DNA from: an uncultured Dialister sp.
GTDB lineage: Bacteria > Bacillota > Negativicutes > Veillonellales > Dialisteraceae
DNA length: 56,873 bases
Assembly: GCA_934178345.1 (NCBI GenBank)
Contig: CAKPQG010000016.1
Location: forward strand, 1-56,873
Reading direction: 5' to 3'
The notes below the pieces were generated by a model. The model ran no database searches and was not told where the DNA came from. It saw only the letters and a program-made list of their open reading frames with translations. A program made the position numbers and the translations under genes. The number at the start of each line of letters is the position of its first letter. Position 1 is the first letter of the stretch. This document shows, piece after piece, positions 40,641 to 48,162 of the stretch.

Positions 40641-42168
40641 AGCCACTAGTCACCATTTCCCTCGCCCTCGGCACCATCCTTGCCACATCGCTTGCGGTAT
40701 AGCCGACAGGTGTCTCTTTCGCCAGAAGATCGCCCGCAAGACCGTGAAGGTAGACGCCGCAGATCGCTGCCGGCTCCGGATCCATCTCCTGACCGGCAAG
40801 AGCGGCGATGATCCCTGTCAGAGTATCGCCCATACCGCCTGTCGCCATGCCGGGATTTCCGGTCTCATTCACATAAGCGAAGCCATCTGCCGCGCAGATG
40901 ACGGTCGGCATACCCTTCAGGACGAGCGTCACCTCCCGATCCATCGCAAAAGCGATCGCGCCATCGATACGCTCTCTTTCCATCTCAGCCGCCGCCCTTC
41001 CCGTCAGATGGGCAAATTCCCCCACATGCGGCGTCAGGATCAGCTGCCCGGGACAGCTGGCGAGATCGATTTCCATCTCCTTCACTGCATAGAGTGCATC
41101 CGCATCGACGATGACCGGCTTCTTCCAGCGTGTGAGGATTTCCTTCACGAAGCGCTGCGTCTCTACGTCCCGACCAAGCCCCGGCCCGATGGCGAGCACA
41201 TCATAAGCCTCTGCCTTTTGGAGGACTTCCTCTGCCATAGCAGACGTGAAGAAATCCGAATCCCCCACGGACGACACCATGAGCTCGGGCACCTTGCCCG
41301 CGATCGCAGCCGCCGCCTTTGGCACAGTCACGACAGCCACCTTGCCAGCCCCGGCATGAAGCGCGCCCTGTCCGGCGAGGAGCGCCGCCCCCTCCATGCC
41401 GGCAGAGCCGGCGATGATACCGATGAATCCATTCTTTCCTTTATGACACATGCGCTCCCTTACAGGCAGCAGATTTCCCACCTCTCTCTCTTCGATAAGG
41501 CTCACGGGAAGAAAGCGGCCCACAGCCGCAGGGAGGCCGATCGCACTATAGAGCACCTTGCCGCAGTACTCGTGGCCGGGAGAAAGCACATGACAGCGCT
41601 TGTACGACTCCAGCGCCACCGTGTAATCTGCCATGACGGCAAGTCCCATAGGCTCTCCCGTATCCGAAGACAGCCCGCTCGGTACATCGACAGAGACGAC
41701 CGACGCACGCGATGCATTCATCATCTCTATGACCTCAGCCTTCACGCCGGTGACCTCTCGGGAAAGCCCCGTACCGATCAGCGCATCCACGATGACATCC
41801 GCGCTCTCCAGCGGCGTCTCCCAGTCCGTATCCTCACTGACAGGGATGACCTGTACCCACATTTTTTCAATGATCCGGCGATACAGACGCGCCGTCTCGC
41901 TCATATGCGCCTCATTGCCGCACAAGAGCACCGCGACGCTGGCGGACAGCGCGCACAAATACCTTGCGATGACGAAGCCGTCTCCGCCATTGTTGCCCGT
42001 CCCGCAGACCACCACCACCGACTTTCCCTTCCAGTCGATTTCCGGATGAAGCAACGATACCACATCGCGCCCCGCATTCTCCATCAGCACCGCTTCAGGA
42101 AATCCGTAGCTCGTCATCGCTTCCCGGTCGAGCGAGCGCGACTCATCAGCCGTCGTGATGTACTTCAT
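40639..42168 (-). CDS. nnrD: Bifunctional NAD(P)H-hydrate repair enzyme (epimerase + ADP-dependent dehydratase)
   Basis: Repairs hydrated NAD(P)H. The N-terminal YjeF_N domain (about 1-210) epimerises the hydrates (GNNGGDGFVIARYL). The C-terminal ribokinase-like domain (about 225-500) dehydrates the S-form using ADP, with GPGLGR, DADAL and TGGMGDTLTG. The start MKYITTAD follows GGAGG; upstream codons in frame belong to acpS. The last residues VTSG and the TAG stop are encoded by AGTCACT/AGCCACT satellite units, so the original C-terminus is replaced or extended. It overlaps acpS by 23 bp and is translated with it. Confidence 0.94.
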   Translation of the reverse strand: MKYITTADESRSLDREAMTSYGFPEAVLMENAGRDVVSLLHPEIDWKGKSVVVVCGTGNNGGDGFVIARYLCALSASVAVLLCGNEAHMSETARLYRRIIEKMWVQVIPVSEDTDWETPLESADVIVDALIGTGLSREVTGVKAEVIEMMNASRASVVSVDVPSGLSSDTGEPMGLAVMADYTVALESYKRCHVLSPGHEYCGKVLYSAIGLPAAVGRFLPVSLIEEREVGNLLPVRERMCHKGKNGFIGIIAGSAGMEGAALLAGQGALHAGAGKVAVVTVPKAAAAIAGKVPELMVSSVGDSDFFTSAMAEEVLQKAEAYDVLAIGPGLGRDVETQRFVKEILTRWKKPVIVDADALYAVKEMEIDLASCPGQLILTPHVGEFAHLTGRAAAEMERERIDGAIAFAMDREVTLVLKGMPTVICAADGFAYVNETGNPGMATGGMGDTLTGIIAALAGQEMDPEPAAICGVYLHGLAGDLLAKETPVGYTASDVARMVPRAREMVTSG

Positions 42169-42541
42169 GATGACCTCCTGCCATGACGACCACTGTGATC
42201 GCCATCTCTTCTTCATGTGAAATAGAAATCGACATCTCCGTAATGCCAAGCTCTTCTGCCCGCTTGGCGAACGTCCCCGCGAGGTGAAGCTCCGGCTGTC
42301 CCCACTTTCCCCATGTCACATACGCATCTCTCCACGCCGAACCGAAAATGCCGATCCCGAGCGCCTTTCCTGCCGCCTCTCGCGCTCCCCAGAGCGCTGC
42401 ATACGACTCCGCGCGCTTCTTCCCCTTCTTCTCGCAATGCGCGATCTCTTCTTCTGTGAAAATCTTCTCCGTGCGGCGGGGAAATTTCTCAAGGATCCTC
42501 TCCCACCGCGCAATCTTCACCAGATCTACACCGACAAACAT
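42146..42541 (-). CDS. acpS: Holo-[acyl-carrier-protein] synthase
   Basis: Transfers 4'-phosphopantetheine from CoA to acyl carrier protein, activating fatty acid synthesis. The start MFVGVDLVKIARWERIL follows AGGAGGT; codons upstream in frame are not supported. Motifs: Asp in GVDLVKIAR, FTEEEIAHCEKK, and the catalytic WGAREAAGKALG block, as in AcpS trimers; C-terminal SISHEEEMAITVVVM. Length 131 aa is normal. First gene of acpS-nnrD, a very common bacterial pair. Confidence 0.95.
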   Translation of the reverse strand: MFVGVDLVKIARWERILEKFPRRTEKIFTEEEIAHCEKKGKKRAESYAALWGAREAAGKALGIGIFGSAWRDAYVTWGKWGQPELHLAGTFAKRAEELGITEMSISISHEEEMAITVVVMAGGHHEVHHDG

Positions 42542-42563
42542 AGCTCGTACCTCCTTTTGCTCT

Positions 42564-42592
42564 ATTGTACTAAAGAGGGAGACAGGGTTCAA
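42564..42592 (-). promoter_or_regulatory. Promoter of acpS-nnrD with -35 supplied by the repeat
   Basis: Minus-strand TTGAAC (42587-42592), 17-bp spacer, TACAAT (42564-42569). The -35 hexamer is the complement of GGTTCAAGG, the first unit of the B block that starts here. Confidence 0.68.
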
Positions 42593-43247
42593 GGTTCGGA
42601 GTTAGCCCGTGGGCGTGCTGCCTCTGGATTGCATTTGAAAGCCTCGCTTGCATGAGAAATTAGAAATGAGAAATGCGAAATGGTGGTGCGGTGCGAAAAA
42701 TAATGAAGCACCGCAGAATTTTGATAGCGCTTCGCGACGTTGTCATCCCGAGCGCAGCCGAGGGATCTTTCTTGTACTGCGGTCAGTATCACATAGGCAC
42801 TGGCAGGGAAATGACGCCTTGGTGCTGCGTATTTCTGCTTTCGCACATCCATCGTTTATCGGTCTGCAAAGAAGATTTCTCGCTTCGCTCGAAATGACGA
42901 TACGGGAGTCTGATGTCTTCTAGTCTTCTAGTCTTCTAGTCTTTTAGTCACTAGTCGTTCGAGACACCTAATCCCTAGCTACTAATTCCTAGCTACTAAT
43001 CCCTAGCCACCAGTCACCAGTTCCTAGCCACTCATCCCTGCTTTCAAACTTGTGGTGGCGGCTTCGCCGCGAATATATGGGCGCGAAGCGCCTTTCCTTT
43101 TTAGCCTTCCCCTCGAGGGGAAGGTGCCCCGAAGGGGCGGATAGGGCACTGGCGGCATGAAAGAGCAGTGAGAAAATGCGTTTCAAGCAGGCGATTTATG
43201 GCAGCAGTTGAGCGACGTACCAGCCCCATGGAGCCGACGCCCCGAAC
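42583..43247 (+). repeat. Large composite repeat with variant hairpin, full E element and F element
   Basis: B block; hairpin with exchanged base pair GCGGTGC (42688-42694) / GCACCGC (42708-42714). A full E element (42742-42897) has GTCATCCCGAGCGCAGCC / CGCTTCGCTCGAAATGAC ends. 'gtcttctagtcttctagtc', AATCCCTAGCTACTAATTCC and AGTCACC satellite follow. Last is an F element (about 43100-43245) starting 'ccttcccctcgaggggaagg'. No gene is seen between acpS and rpsT. Confidence 0.92.
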
Positions 43248-43295
43248 CTAGGGAGACACTGATTCAATCATTGTCAGATTGAATCAGCGTTTCCC
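43248..43295. mobile_element. Short palindromic MITE-like element (family H)
   Basis: CTAGGGAGACACTGATTCAATC faces GATTGAATCAGCGTTTCCC; nearly identical to the copy at 9687-9730. It lies just downstream of the rpsT terminator. Confidence 0.75.
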
Positions 43296-43308
43296 CAGAA
43301 CCCAAAAT

Positions 43309-43344
43309 AAAAAATCCCACAGTCCTAAGACCATGGGATTTTTC
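43309..43344 (-). terminator. Terminator of rpsT
   Basis: AAAAATCCCA / TGGGATTTTT stem with inner GTC/GAC pairing; T run on the minus strand. Confidence 0.88.
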
Positions 43345-43354
43345 TCTCGGAAAA

Positions 43355-43702
43355 TTAAGCCTTTTCTTCCATCTTTTCCTTGTAAGCTTCTTTTGCTTCT
43401 TCCTTAGCTTCAGCAGCAGCTTCTTTAGCTTCTGCAGCTTTTTCAGCAGCGATAGCAGCATTTACGTTTGCGTTCAGACGGGATTTTTTACGAGCAGCAG
43501 CATTCTTGTGGATCACGCCTTTTTTAGCAGCGCTGTCGATGATGCTTACAGCAGCACGAAAAGCTTCGTCTTTATTTTCAGAGTTAGCAGCAGCGACAGC
43601 TTTCTTGATAGCGCCGTGAATCTGGGATTTAACAGCAGCGTTAGCAGCTTTCTTAGCAGCGTCCTGTCTCATGCTTTTCATATTGGATTTAATCTGTGGC
43701 AA
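43355..43702 (-). CDS. rpsT: 30S ribosomal protein S20 with C-terminal coiled-coil extension
   Basis: Binds 16S rRNA in the small subunit. The N-terminus PQIKSNMKSMRQDAAKKAANAAVKSQI is S20-like, as are AAAKKGVIHKNAAARKKSRLNA and the general Ala/Lys helical composition. The start is taken as TTG at 43702, because GGGAGGTG lies 6 nt upstream and the family begins M-P-x-I-K-S. A GTG three codons earlier overlaps the ribosome-binding site. A UUG start is known for rpsT in enterobacteria. At 115 residues it is longer than the usual 85-90: about 30 Ala/Glu/Lys residues (EKAAEAKEAAAEAKEEAKEA) are added at the end. Confidence 0.93.
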   Translation of the reverse strand: MPQIKSNMKSMRQDAAKKAANAAVKSQIHGAIKKAVAAANSENKDEAFRAAVSIIDSAAKKGVIHKNAAARKKSRLNANVNAAIAAEKAAEAKEAAAEAKEEAKEAYKEKMEEKA

Positions 43703-43739
43703 TGGTTTCACCTCCCGTCTGCATTATTCATACCAAAGT

Positions 43740-43768
43740 ATTTTATCATAAAGGACGAGTGATAGCAA
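43740..43768 (-). promoter_or_regulatory. Promoter of rpsT
   Basis: TTGCTA (43763-43768), 17-bp spacer, TAAAAT (43740-43745) on the minus strand, about 40 nt before the start codon. Confidence 0.75.
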
Positions 43769-43799
43769 GGTCGTTTGGAAAGAAAATTTTGGATTAAAG

Positions 43800-44100
43800 G
43801 TTGTTGGTTCAAGGTTCAGGGTTCAAGGTTGTGGTGGCGGCTACGCCGCAATATATATATCAGTACGATGCACCGCTCTGATTTCGCCTTCCCCTCGAGG
43901 GAAGGTGCCCCGAAGGGGCGAATAGGGCACAAACGATATGAAAGCCGATCTGCAAGAAAGATCCCTCGGCTGCGCTCGGGATGACGATGCCGGAGAATCC
44001 CAGTCACTAGTCACTAGTCACTTGGGGTTCCTAATCCCTAGCCACTCATCCCTAGCTGCCAGTCACAAGCCACAAGTCACTAGCCACTATAACCCGTTGA
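43800..44100 (+). repeat. Intergenic mosaic with F and E fragments
   Basis: GGTTCAAGGTTCAGGG units, an F-element start ('ccttcccctcgagggaagg', about 43883), an E-element end ('agatccctcggctgcgctcgggatgac', about 43955-43985), then AGTCACTAGTCAC, AATCCCTAGCC and CACAAG-type satellite. The core hairpin is absent. Confidence 0.85.
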
Positions 44101-44114
44101 CCCCTGAACCATCA

Positions 44115-44147
44115 AAAAAGGACCTGTGATTTCTCACACGTCCTTTT
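44115..44147 (-). terminator. Terminator of ldh
   Basis: AAAAGGACGTGTGA / TCACAGGTCCTTTTTT on the minus strand, directly behind the ldh stop codon. Confidence 0.88.
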
Positions 44148-44154
44148 CATGCTC

Positions 44155-45108
44155 TTACAGCGTCAGCGCTCTTGCGAAATGTTCCTTCAGGACTTTGATC
44201 GAAGCCTGCAGTTCCGCATTTTCTTCCTCCGTCAGATGCAGCTCGATGATGTCTTCTACACCATCCTTGCCGATCTTGACCGGGACAGAAGCGAAGCTGT
44301 CTTTGATGCCGTACGGGCCATCGAGGTATACAGAAACCGGCAGCACCTTGTGTTCATTGTGGTAAATCGCACGAACCAGTTCCGCGGTTGCCGAGGTGAC
44401 ACCAAATTCCGTGCAGCCCTTGGTCGTATTTTCCACATAACCTTCACGATGTACCTTTTCCAGAATGACATCCTTCGGATCCATCTTGTAAAGCTCCGGC
44501 TTTTCAGCGAGCAGTTCATCCAGCTTCTTGCCAGCGACCGTGACATGGCTCCACGGGATCATGCTCGAGTCCCCGTGTTCACCCAAGAGGTACGCTGTGA
44601 GCGAGCGGCGGTTGATCTTCAGCTGGTCAGACAGCTGGTACTGCAGACGAGCAGAGTCGAGCGCCGTGCCGGAGCCGATGATCTTATTCTTCGGATAGTC
44701 CAGCTTGTACTGGATATATTCTGCGATGATATCGCATGGATTGGAAATCGAGATGATGATCCCGTCGAAGCCGGACTTTTCGATGAGCGGCAGGAATTCC
44801 TTCGTCGTCGCGATGCCGCCATCCATCATGTCGAGACGGGTCTGTCCCGGCAGACGAGGTTTGCCGGATGCATTGATCATGATGTCCGCATCCTTCATGT
44901 CATCGATCGTACCTGCATACGCTTCGAAATGATGCGGCTGGTAGCTGACCGCATCCATCAGGTCGAGGGATTCGCCCATCGCCTTGTCATTGTTCACGTC
45001 GTAGAAAACGACTTCATCCGCCAGCCCCTGTACCGCGAGCTGCAGTCCCAGATGAGAGCCGACATTGCCGGCACCGATGATTCCCACTTTTCTTGTCTTG
45101 ATTGCCAT
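44155..45108 (-). CDS. ldh: L-lactate/malate dehydrogenase family protein, probably L-lactate dehydrogenase
   Basis: NAD-dependent cytoplasmic oxidoreductase that would regenerate NAD+ by reducing pyruvate to lactate during fermentation. Motifs: cofactor loop GIIGAGNVGS (residues 9-18), the substrate-loop segment GKPRLPGQTRLDM, NPCD, and catalytic His in GEHGDSSM. The loop after SGKPR is slightly unusual, so a malate or other 2-oxoacid preference cannot be excluded. Length 317 aa is normal. AAAGGAG precedes the ATG at long distance. It is a single gene with own terminator. Confidence 0.93.
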   Translation of the reverse strand: MAIKTRKVGIIGAGNVGSHLGLQLAVQGLADEVVFYDVNNDKAMGESLDLMDAVSYQPHHFEAYAGTIDDMKDADIMINASGKPRLPGQTRLDMMDGGIATTKEFLPLIEKSGFDGIIISISNPCDIIAEYIQYKLDYPKNKIIGSGTALDSARLQYQLSDQLKINRRSLTAYLLGEHGDSSMIPWSHVTVAGKKLDELLAEKPELYKMDPKDVILEKVHREGYVENTTKGCTEFGVTSATAELVRAIYHNEHKVLPVSVYLDGPYGIKDSFASVPVKIGKDGVEDIIELHLTEEENAELQASIKVLKEHFARALTL

Positions 45109-45145
45109 ATTCTTCTACACTCCTTTGCTTCATTTTCTGGCATTG

Positions 45146-45230
45146 ATATAGAATTATTCCTATATGTCATTCTATCATGTGCTTATGAGATGACGTATGC
45201 ATATTATACTACGGATTTGGGAAATTGGAA
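45146..45230 (-). promoter_or_regulatory. ldh promoter and downstream palindrome
   Basis: TTCCAA (45225-45230), 16-bp spacer, TATAAT (45203-45208) on the minus strand. In the leader, ATATAG-aattattc-CTATAT (45146-45165) is a 20-bp inverted repeat that could be an operator. It does not resemble the usual Rex site. Confidence 0.55.
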
Positions 45231-45234
45231 ATAG

Positions 45235-45600
45235 GGTTCAGGGTTAGCCCATGGGACGTATCGCCCTTTGATTGTGGATGAAAGAGGGGGAGCGGGTTCT
45301 ATGGGGTCTATGGGGTCAGTGGGTTCAAAAGGGGGTGGTGCCCGAGCTCTGTTTTTCCCTCCTTCCTTTGGAAGGAGGTGCCCCGAAGGGGCGGAGGTTG
45401 GCTTGGGATTTTCTCTCCCTCGAAGCCCCTATCTCGCTTCACACGAAATGGCGTCTCACTGGATTTTAGCGTCGCTTTGCTCCTAAAAATCAAGTTCGCT
45501 TGCACAAGCCCTTCGGGCAGTTCCCCCGATGGGGAGCCAAGAATGTTCTGCTGCTTAAACGCAGGGAAACACTCTCCCGCTTCTATACATAGAATTACGG
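45235..45600 (+). repeat. Intergenic mosaic with GGTTC tandem and F element
   Basis: B block, GGGTTCTATGGGGTCTATGGGG tandem (about 45295-45325), F element ('ccttcctttggaaggaggtgccccgaaggggcgg', about 45358-45395). A sequence with '..cttcgggcagttcccccgatggg' near 45510-45535 probably marks its other end. Then 'cagggaaacactctcccgc' (H-like). Confidence 0.8.
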
Positions 45601-45606
45601 AAACGT

Positions 45607-45649
45607 AAAAAAAGTGACCTTCTTCCTTTGGAAAAAAGTCACTTTTCCA
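45607..45649 (-). terminator. Terminator of the DAHP synthase gene
   Basis: GGAAAAGTGAC..TTTCCAAAGGAAGAAGGTCACTTTTTTT on the minus strand. It lies about 185 bp after the stop codon. The stretch between (45650-45832) has no recognised gene or repeat except one H-like 'ctctagggaaacactcc'. Confidence 0.75.
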
Positions 45650-45832
45650 TCACAAAGACGCAGCATACCGTTTCACTGTATTCATGGAGGCATTCCCTGC
45701 AATCTGGCACCAGCGCATTTCACAGTTCATGTCGTACAAGTACGGTTAAACTTCGCTCTAGGGAAACACTCCGAAGCCTCAGGTCTGCACTGGCACACAA
45801 GGTGCCGCATCAGCCCCGTTGCACCTGTATTC

Positions 45833-46867
45833 TCACACAAGTTCCGCGAGCTCGAGGATAAGGGCGCGGCTCTTTTCCCAGCCGAGGCAGGGGTCGGTGA
45901 TGGACTTGCCGTAGACGCCTTCGCCGATTTTCTGGTTGCCATCTTCGATATAGCTCTCGATCATGAGGCCTTTCACGATGCGGGCGACGTCAGCGGAGTA
46001 GCGGCGGCTGGCCATGACGTCTTTGGCGATGCGGATCTGCTCCATGTATTTCTTGCCGGAGTTGTTGTGATTGCAGTCGACGACGATGGCGGGATTGGCA
46101 AGGGTACGTTCTCCATAAAGGTCGAGGACTTTCTTCAGGTTCTCGTAGTGGTAGTTCGGCATGCTGGTGCCGAAGTGGTTCACATAGCCGCGGAGGATGG
46201 CGTGGGCGAGCGGATTTCCTGTGGTGTGGACTTCCCAGCCGTGGAAGAGGAAGTCCTGCTCATTCTGTGCGGCTTCGATAGAGTTCATCATGACGGAGAG
46301 GTCGCCGGAGGTCGGGTTCTTCATGCCGACAGGGATACCGGCGCCGCTTGCGATCATGCGGTGGAGCTGGTCCTCGACGGAACGCGCGCCGATCGCACCG
46401 TAGGAGAGGAGATCGGAGAGGTAGCGGTGGTTTTCCGGGTAGAGGATCTCTTCGGCGCAGGTGAAGCCGGTCTCTTCGATGACGTGGACATGCATACGGC
46501 GAATGGCTTTGATGCCTTCCATCATGTTTTCATTGCCTTCGGGGTCTGGCTGATGGAGCATGCCTTTGTAGCCTTTGCCGATGGTTCTCGGCTTATTCGT
46601 GTAGACTCTGGGGACGATGAAGAGCTTGTCTTTCACTTCGTCCTCGACTTTCGCAAGGCGCGTGCAGTAGTCGAGGACGGCAGGCTCGTTATCAGCCGAG
46701 CAAGGGCCGATGATGAGGAGAAGCCGGTCGTCTTTCCCGGTCATAATGTCTTCGATGACCTGGTCTCTTTCTGCTTTCAGCTTTCTGTATGGTGCGCGCA
46801 GCGGGATCTCCTGCTGCACTTCGATCGGTTCCGGCAATTTGCGGACGAATCTCATCTGTTCTTTCAT
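45833..46867 (-). CDS. aroF: 3-deoxy-7-phosphoheptulonate (DAHP) synthase, class I
   Basis: First enzyme of the shikimate pathway: joins phosphoenolpyruvate and erythrose 4-phosphate. Family blocks are clear: IIGPCSADNEPAVLDYC, PRVYTNKPRT.KGYKG (the KPRT(T/I) PEP site), GARSVEDQLHR, GMKNPTSGD, VDCNHNNSGK and IESYIEDGNQK. It is of the AroF/G/H type, whose members are inhibited by Tyr, Phe or Trp; which one cannot be read here. Length 344 aa. AAAGGAG precedes the ATG. Single gene. Its 5' flank is a repeat block without a visible promoter outside it. Confidence 0.95.
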   Translation of the reverse strand: MKEQMRFVRKLPEPIEVQQEIPLRAPYRKLKAERDQVIEDIMTGKDDRLLLIIGPCSADNEPAVLDYCTRLAKVEDEVKDKLFIVPRVYTNKPRTIGKGYKGMLHQPDPEGNENMMEGIKAIRRMHVHVIEETGFTCAEEILYPENHRYLSDLLSYGAIGARSVEDQLHRMIASGAGIPVGMKNPTSGDLSVMMNSIEAAQNEQDFLFHGWEVHTTGNPLAHAILRGYVNHFGTSMPNYHYENLKKVLDLYGERTLANPAIVVDCNHNNSGKKYMEQIRIAKDVMASRRYSADVARIVKGLMIESYIEDGNQKIGEGVYGKSITDPCLGWEKSRALILELAELV

Positions 46868-46892
46868 AGGTTTGACTCCTTTGGATGGAAAT

Positions 46893-47070
46893 CGGGTTCG
46901 GGGTTCAGGGTTAGCCCGGGGCGTGCCCCCTTTGATTGTTTGCGAAAGAGGTTCAGCGGGTTCTATGGGTTCAAAGGGGGAAGGTGCGGCGCGTAAAAAT
47001 CAGAAACGCCGCGGAGTATAAATAGGGCGATGTACGAAAGTGAAATTTTAGTCACTAGTCACTCCTAACC
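46893..47070 (+). repeat. Composite intergenic repeat
   Basis: GGTTCGGGGTTCAGGGTTAGCCC (B block), GGTTCAGCGGGTTCTATGGG tandem, hairpin GCGGCGC (46986-46992) / ACGCCGC (47006-47012, one mismatch), 'gtataaatagggcgatg', AGTCACTAGTCACTCC satellite that enters the last codons of the TIGR04076 gene. Confidence 0.9.
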
Positions 47071-47071
47071 C

Positions 47072-47344
47072 CTAGTCACTCAATTTCTCTATCTTAAACA
47101 CATTGATCGTATCGACGTCGGGGCAGCAGAAGAGAGCGGTGCCTTTCTCCTCGCCGCGCTGGGGGATCTCGCCGCCGTAGCGGAGGATGTCGACGTAGGG
47201 GAAGGCGACGTGCATCGCCATGGGGCAGAGATTTCCTCTATCCTTGTCGAAATCCCACGAGTCCCCCACGCGGTGTCCGCGGTGGCAGGAACAGGGGCCT
47301 TTGCGATCGACGAGCGTGATGCGGATCTTCGGTCTTCTTGGCAT
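47072..47344 (-). CDS. TIGR04076-family protein
   Basis: Small cysteine-containing protein of unknown function. The pattern (IRITLVDRKGPCSCHRGHRVGDSWDF..., a CP.A.H..FP...LR.GG block, and LFCCPD near the end) matches TIGR04076. The conserved cysteines could bind a metal. Its ATG overlaps the stop codon of the pyridoxamine kinase gene (TGATG), with GGAGG within that gene, so the two are translationally coupled. Residues LSD and the TAG stop are encoded by satellite sequence (AGTCACT), so the natural C-terminus may be different. 90 residues. Confidence 0.78.
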   Translation of the reverse strand: MPRRPKIRITLVDRKGPCSCHRGHRVGDSWDFDKDRGNLCPMAMHVAFPYVDILRYGGEIPQRGEEKGTALFCCPDVDTINVFKIEKLSD

Positions 47345-48162
47345 CAGTCCAGCACCTCCAGCGAATTTTCAATGGCGATCCCTTTGAAGGTGTCCTGGCT
47401 GTCCTTGTTTTTCATGATGAGGAGCTTCACCGCGCCCATCGCTTTCTCGACGGAGCGGATGAGCGGCTCGCCGTTCAGGATTTCTCCCATGAAGATGGAA
47501 GAGAAAATATCGCCCGTCCCCGGGAAGCGGATCGGCACCAGCGTGAAAGTGCGGAGGAAATATTCATCGCGCGCGGCATCATAGCCTGCGACGGCGTCTT
47601 CCCCGTCGACCTTCGCACTCGTGATGATGACCGAGCCTTGGCTCATGGCATGGAGCTTGTTCAAGAGTGCTTTCGCCTCTTCCCACGTCAGGCCTTCTGC
47701 CTGGTACGCTACGCCCGCGATGAGGGCGGCTTCCGTATAGTTTGGCACCATGTAGTCCGCATTTCTCGCGAGCTCCCGCATTTCTTTCACGGTATCTTCG
47801 GTGAGGCCGTTGTAGAGATGCCCTTCGTCACCCATGATGGGATCGACGAAGATCTTCGTCCCTGTTTTCCTCTTCTCGCAGCAGTAGGAGGAAATCAGAT
47901 CCGCCTGCTCGTGGGAGACGATGAAGCCTGTGGAGATCGCATCAAAGGTAAAACCGAGCTCCTGCCAAACTTTGAGTGTGTTCCGCATGAAGTGCGTGGT
48001 GTCCTGAATTTCAAATTTCCCGTAGTCCAGTGTATTCGATACCAGTGCCGTTGGCAGATTGTAGGTGATGTGACCCATGTGCGCTAGGACTGGCATCATC
48101 GCCGCCAGTGCTACTTTGCCGTAGCCGGGAAGATCATTGACAAGAAGGATTTGTTTTCCCAT
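47344..48162 (-). CDS. pdxY: Pyridoxamine/pyridoxine kinase, ribokinase-like
   Basis: Phosphorylates vitamin B6 vitamers in the salvage pathway to pyridoxal phosphate. The start MGKQILLVNDLPGYGKVAL follows a GAGG-rich stretch; the 14 upstream in-frame codons are unsupported. Motifs: PNYTEAALIAG and the C-terminal anion-hole FPGTGDIFSSIF with catalytic Asp. It resembles the PdxY/PdxK group more than ThiD; substrate assignment is from overall pattern. Length 272 aa. It precedes and overlaps the TIGR04076 gene. A TACAAT -10 box occurs about 50 bp upstream (rc near 48208) with only a weak -35. Confidence 0.85.
   Translation of the reverse strand: MGKQILLVNDLPGYGKVALAAMMPVLAHMGHITYNLPTALVSNTLDYGKFEIQDTTHFMRNTLKVWQELGFTFDAISTGFIVSHEQADLISSYCCEKRKTGTKIFVDPIMGDEGHLYNGLTEDTVKEMRELARNADYMVPNYTEAALIAGVAYQAEGLTWEEAKALLNKLHAMSQGSVIITSAKVDGEDAVAGYDAARDEYFLRTFTLVPIRFPGTGDIFSSIFMGEILNGEPLIRSVEKAMGAVKLLIMKNKDSQDTFKGIAIENSLEVLD

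Noticed and set aside
40744..42186. 480-codon plus-strand frame opposite nnrD
   Set aside because: His/Arg-rich shadow of the conserved nnrD frame; no start signal.
42648..42923. Small proteins containing CHPERSRGIF- or VIPSAAEGS-like peptides
   Set aside because: These peptides are translations of the E repeat; similar frames occur at each copy and on both strands, so they are not genes.
44149..45234. 361-codon plus-strand frame opposite ldh
   Set aside because: Shadow of the clear ldh gene, no domain and no ribosome-binding site.
47100..48087. Plus-strand frames opposite the pyridoxamine kinase
   Set aside because: Complement of a well-supported gene; no start signals or domains.
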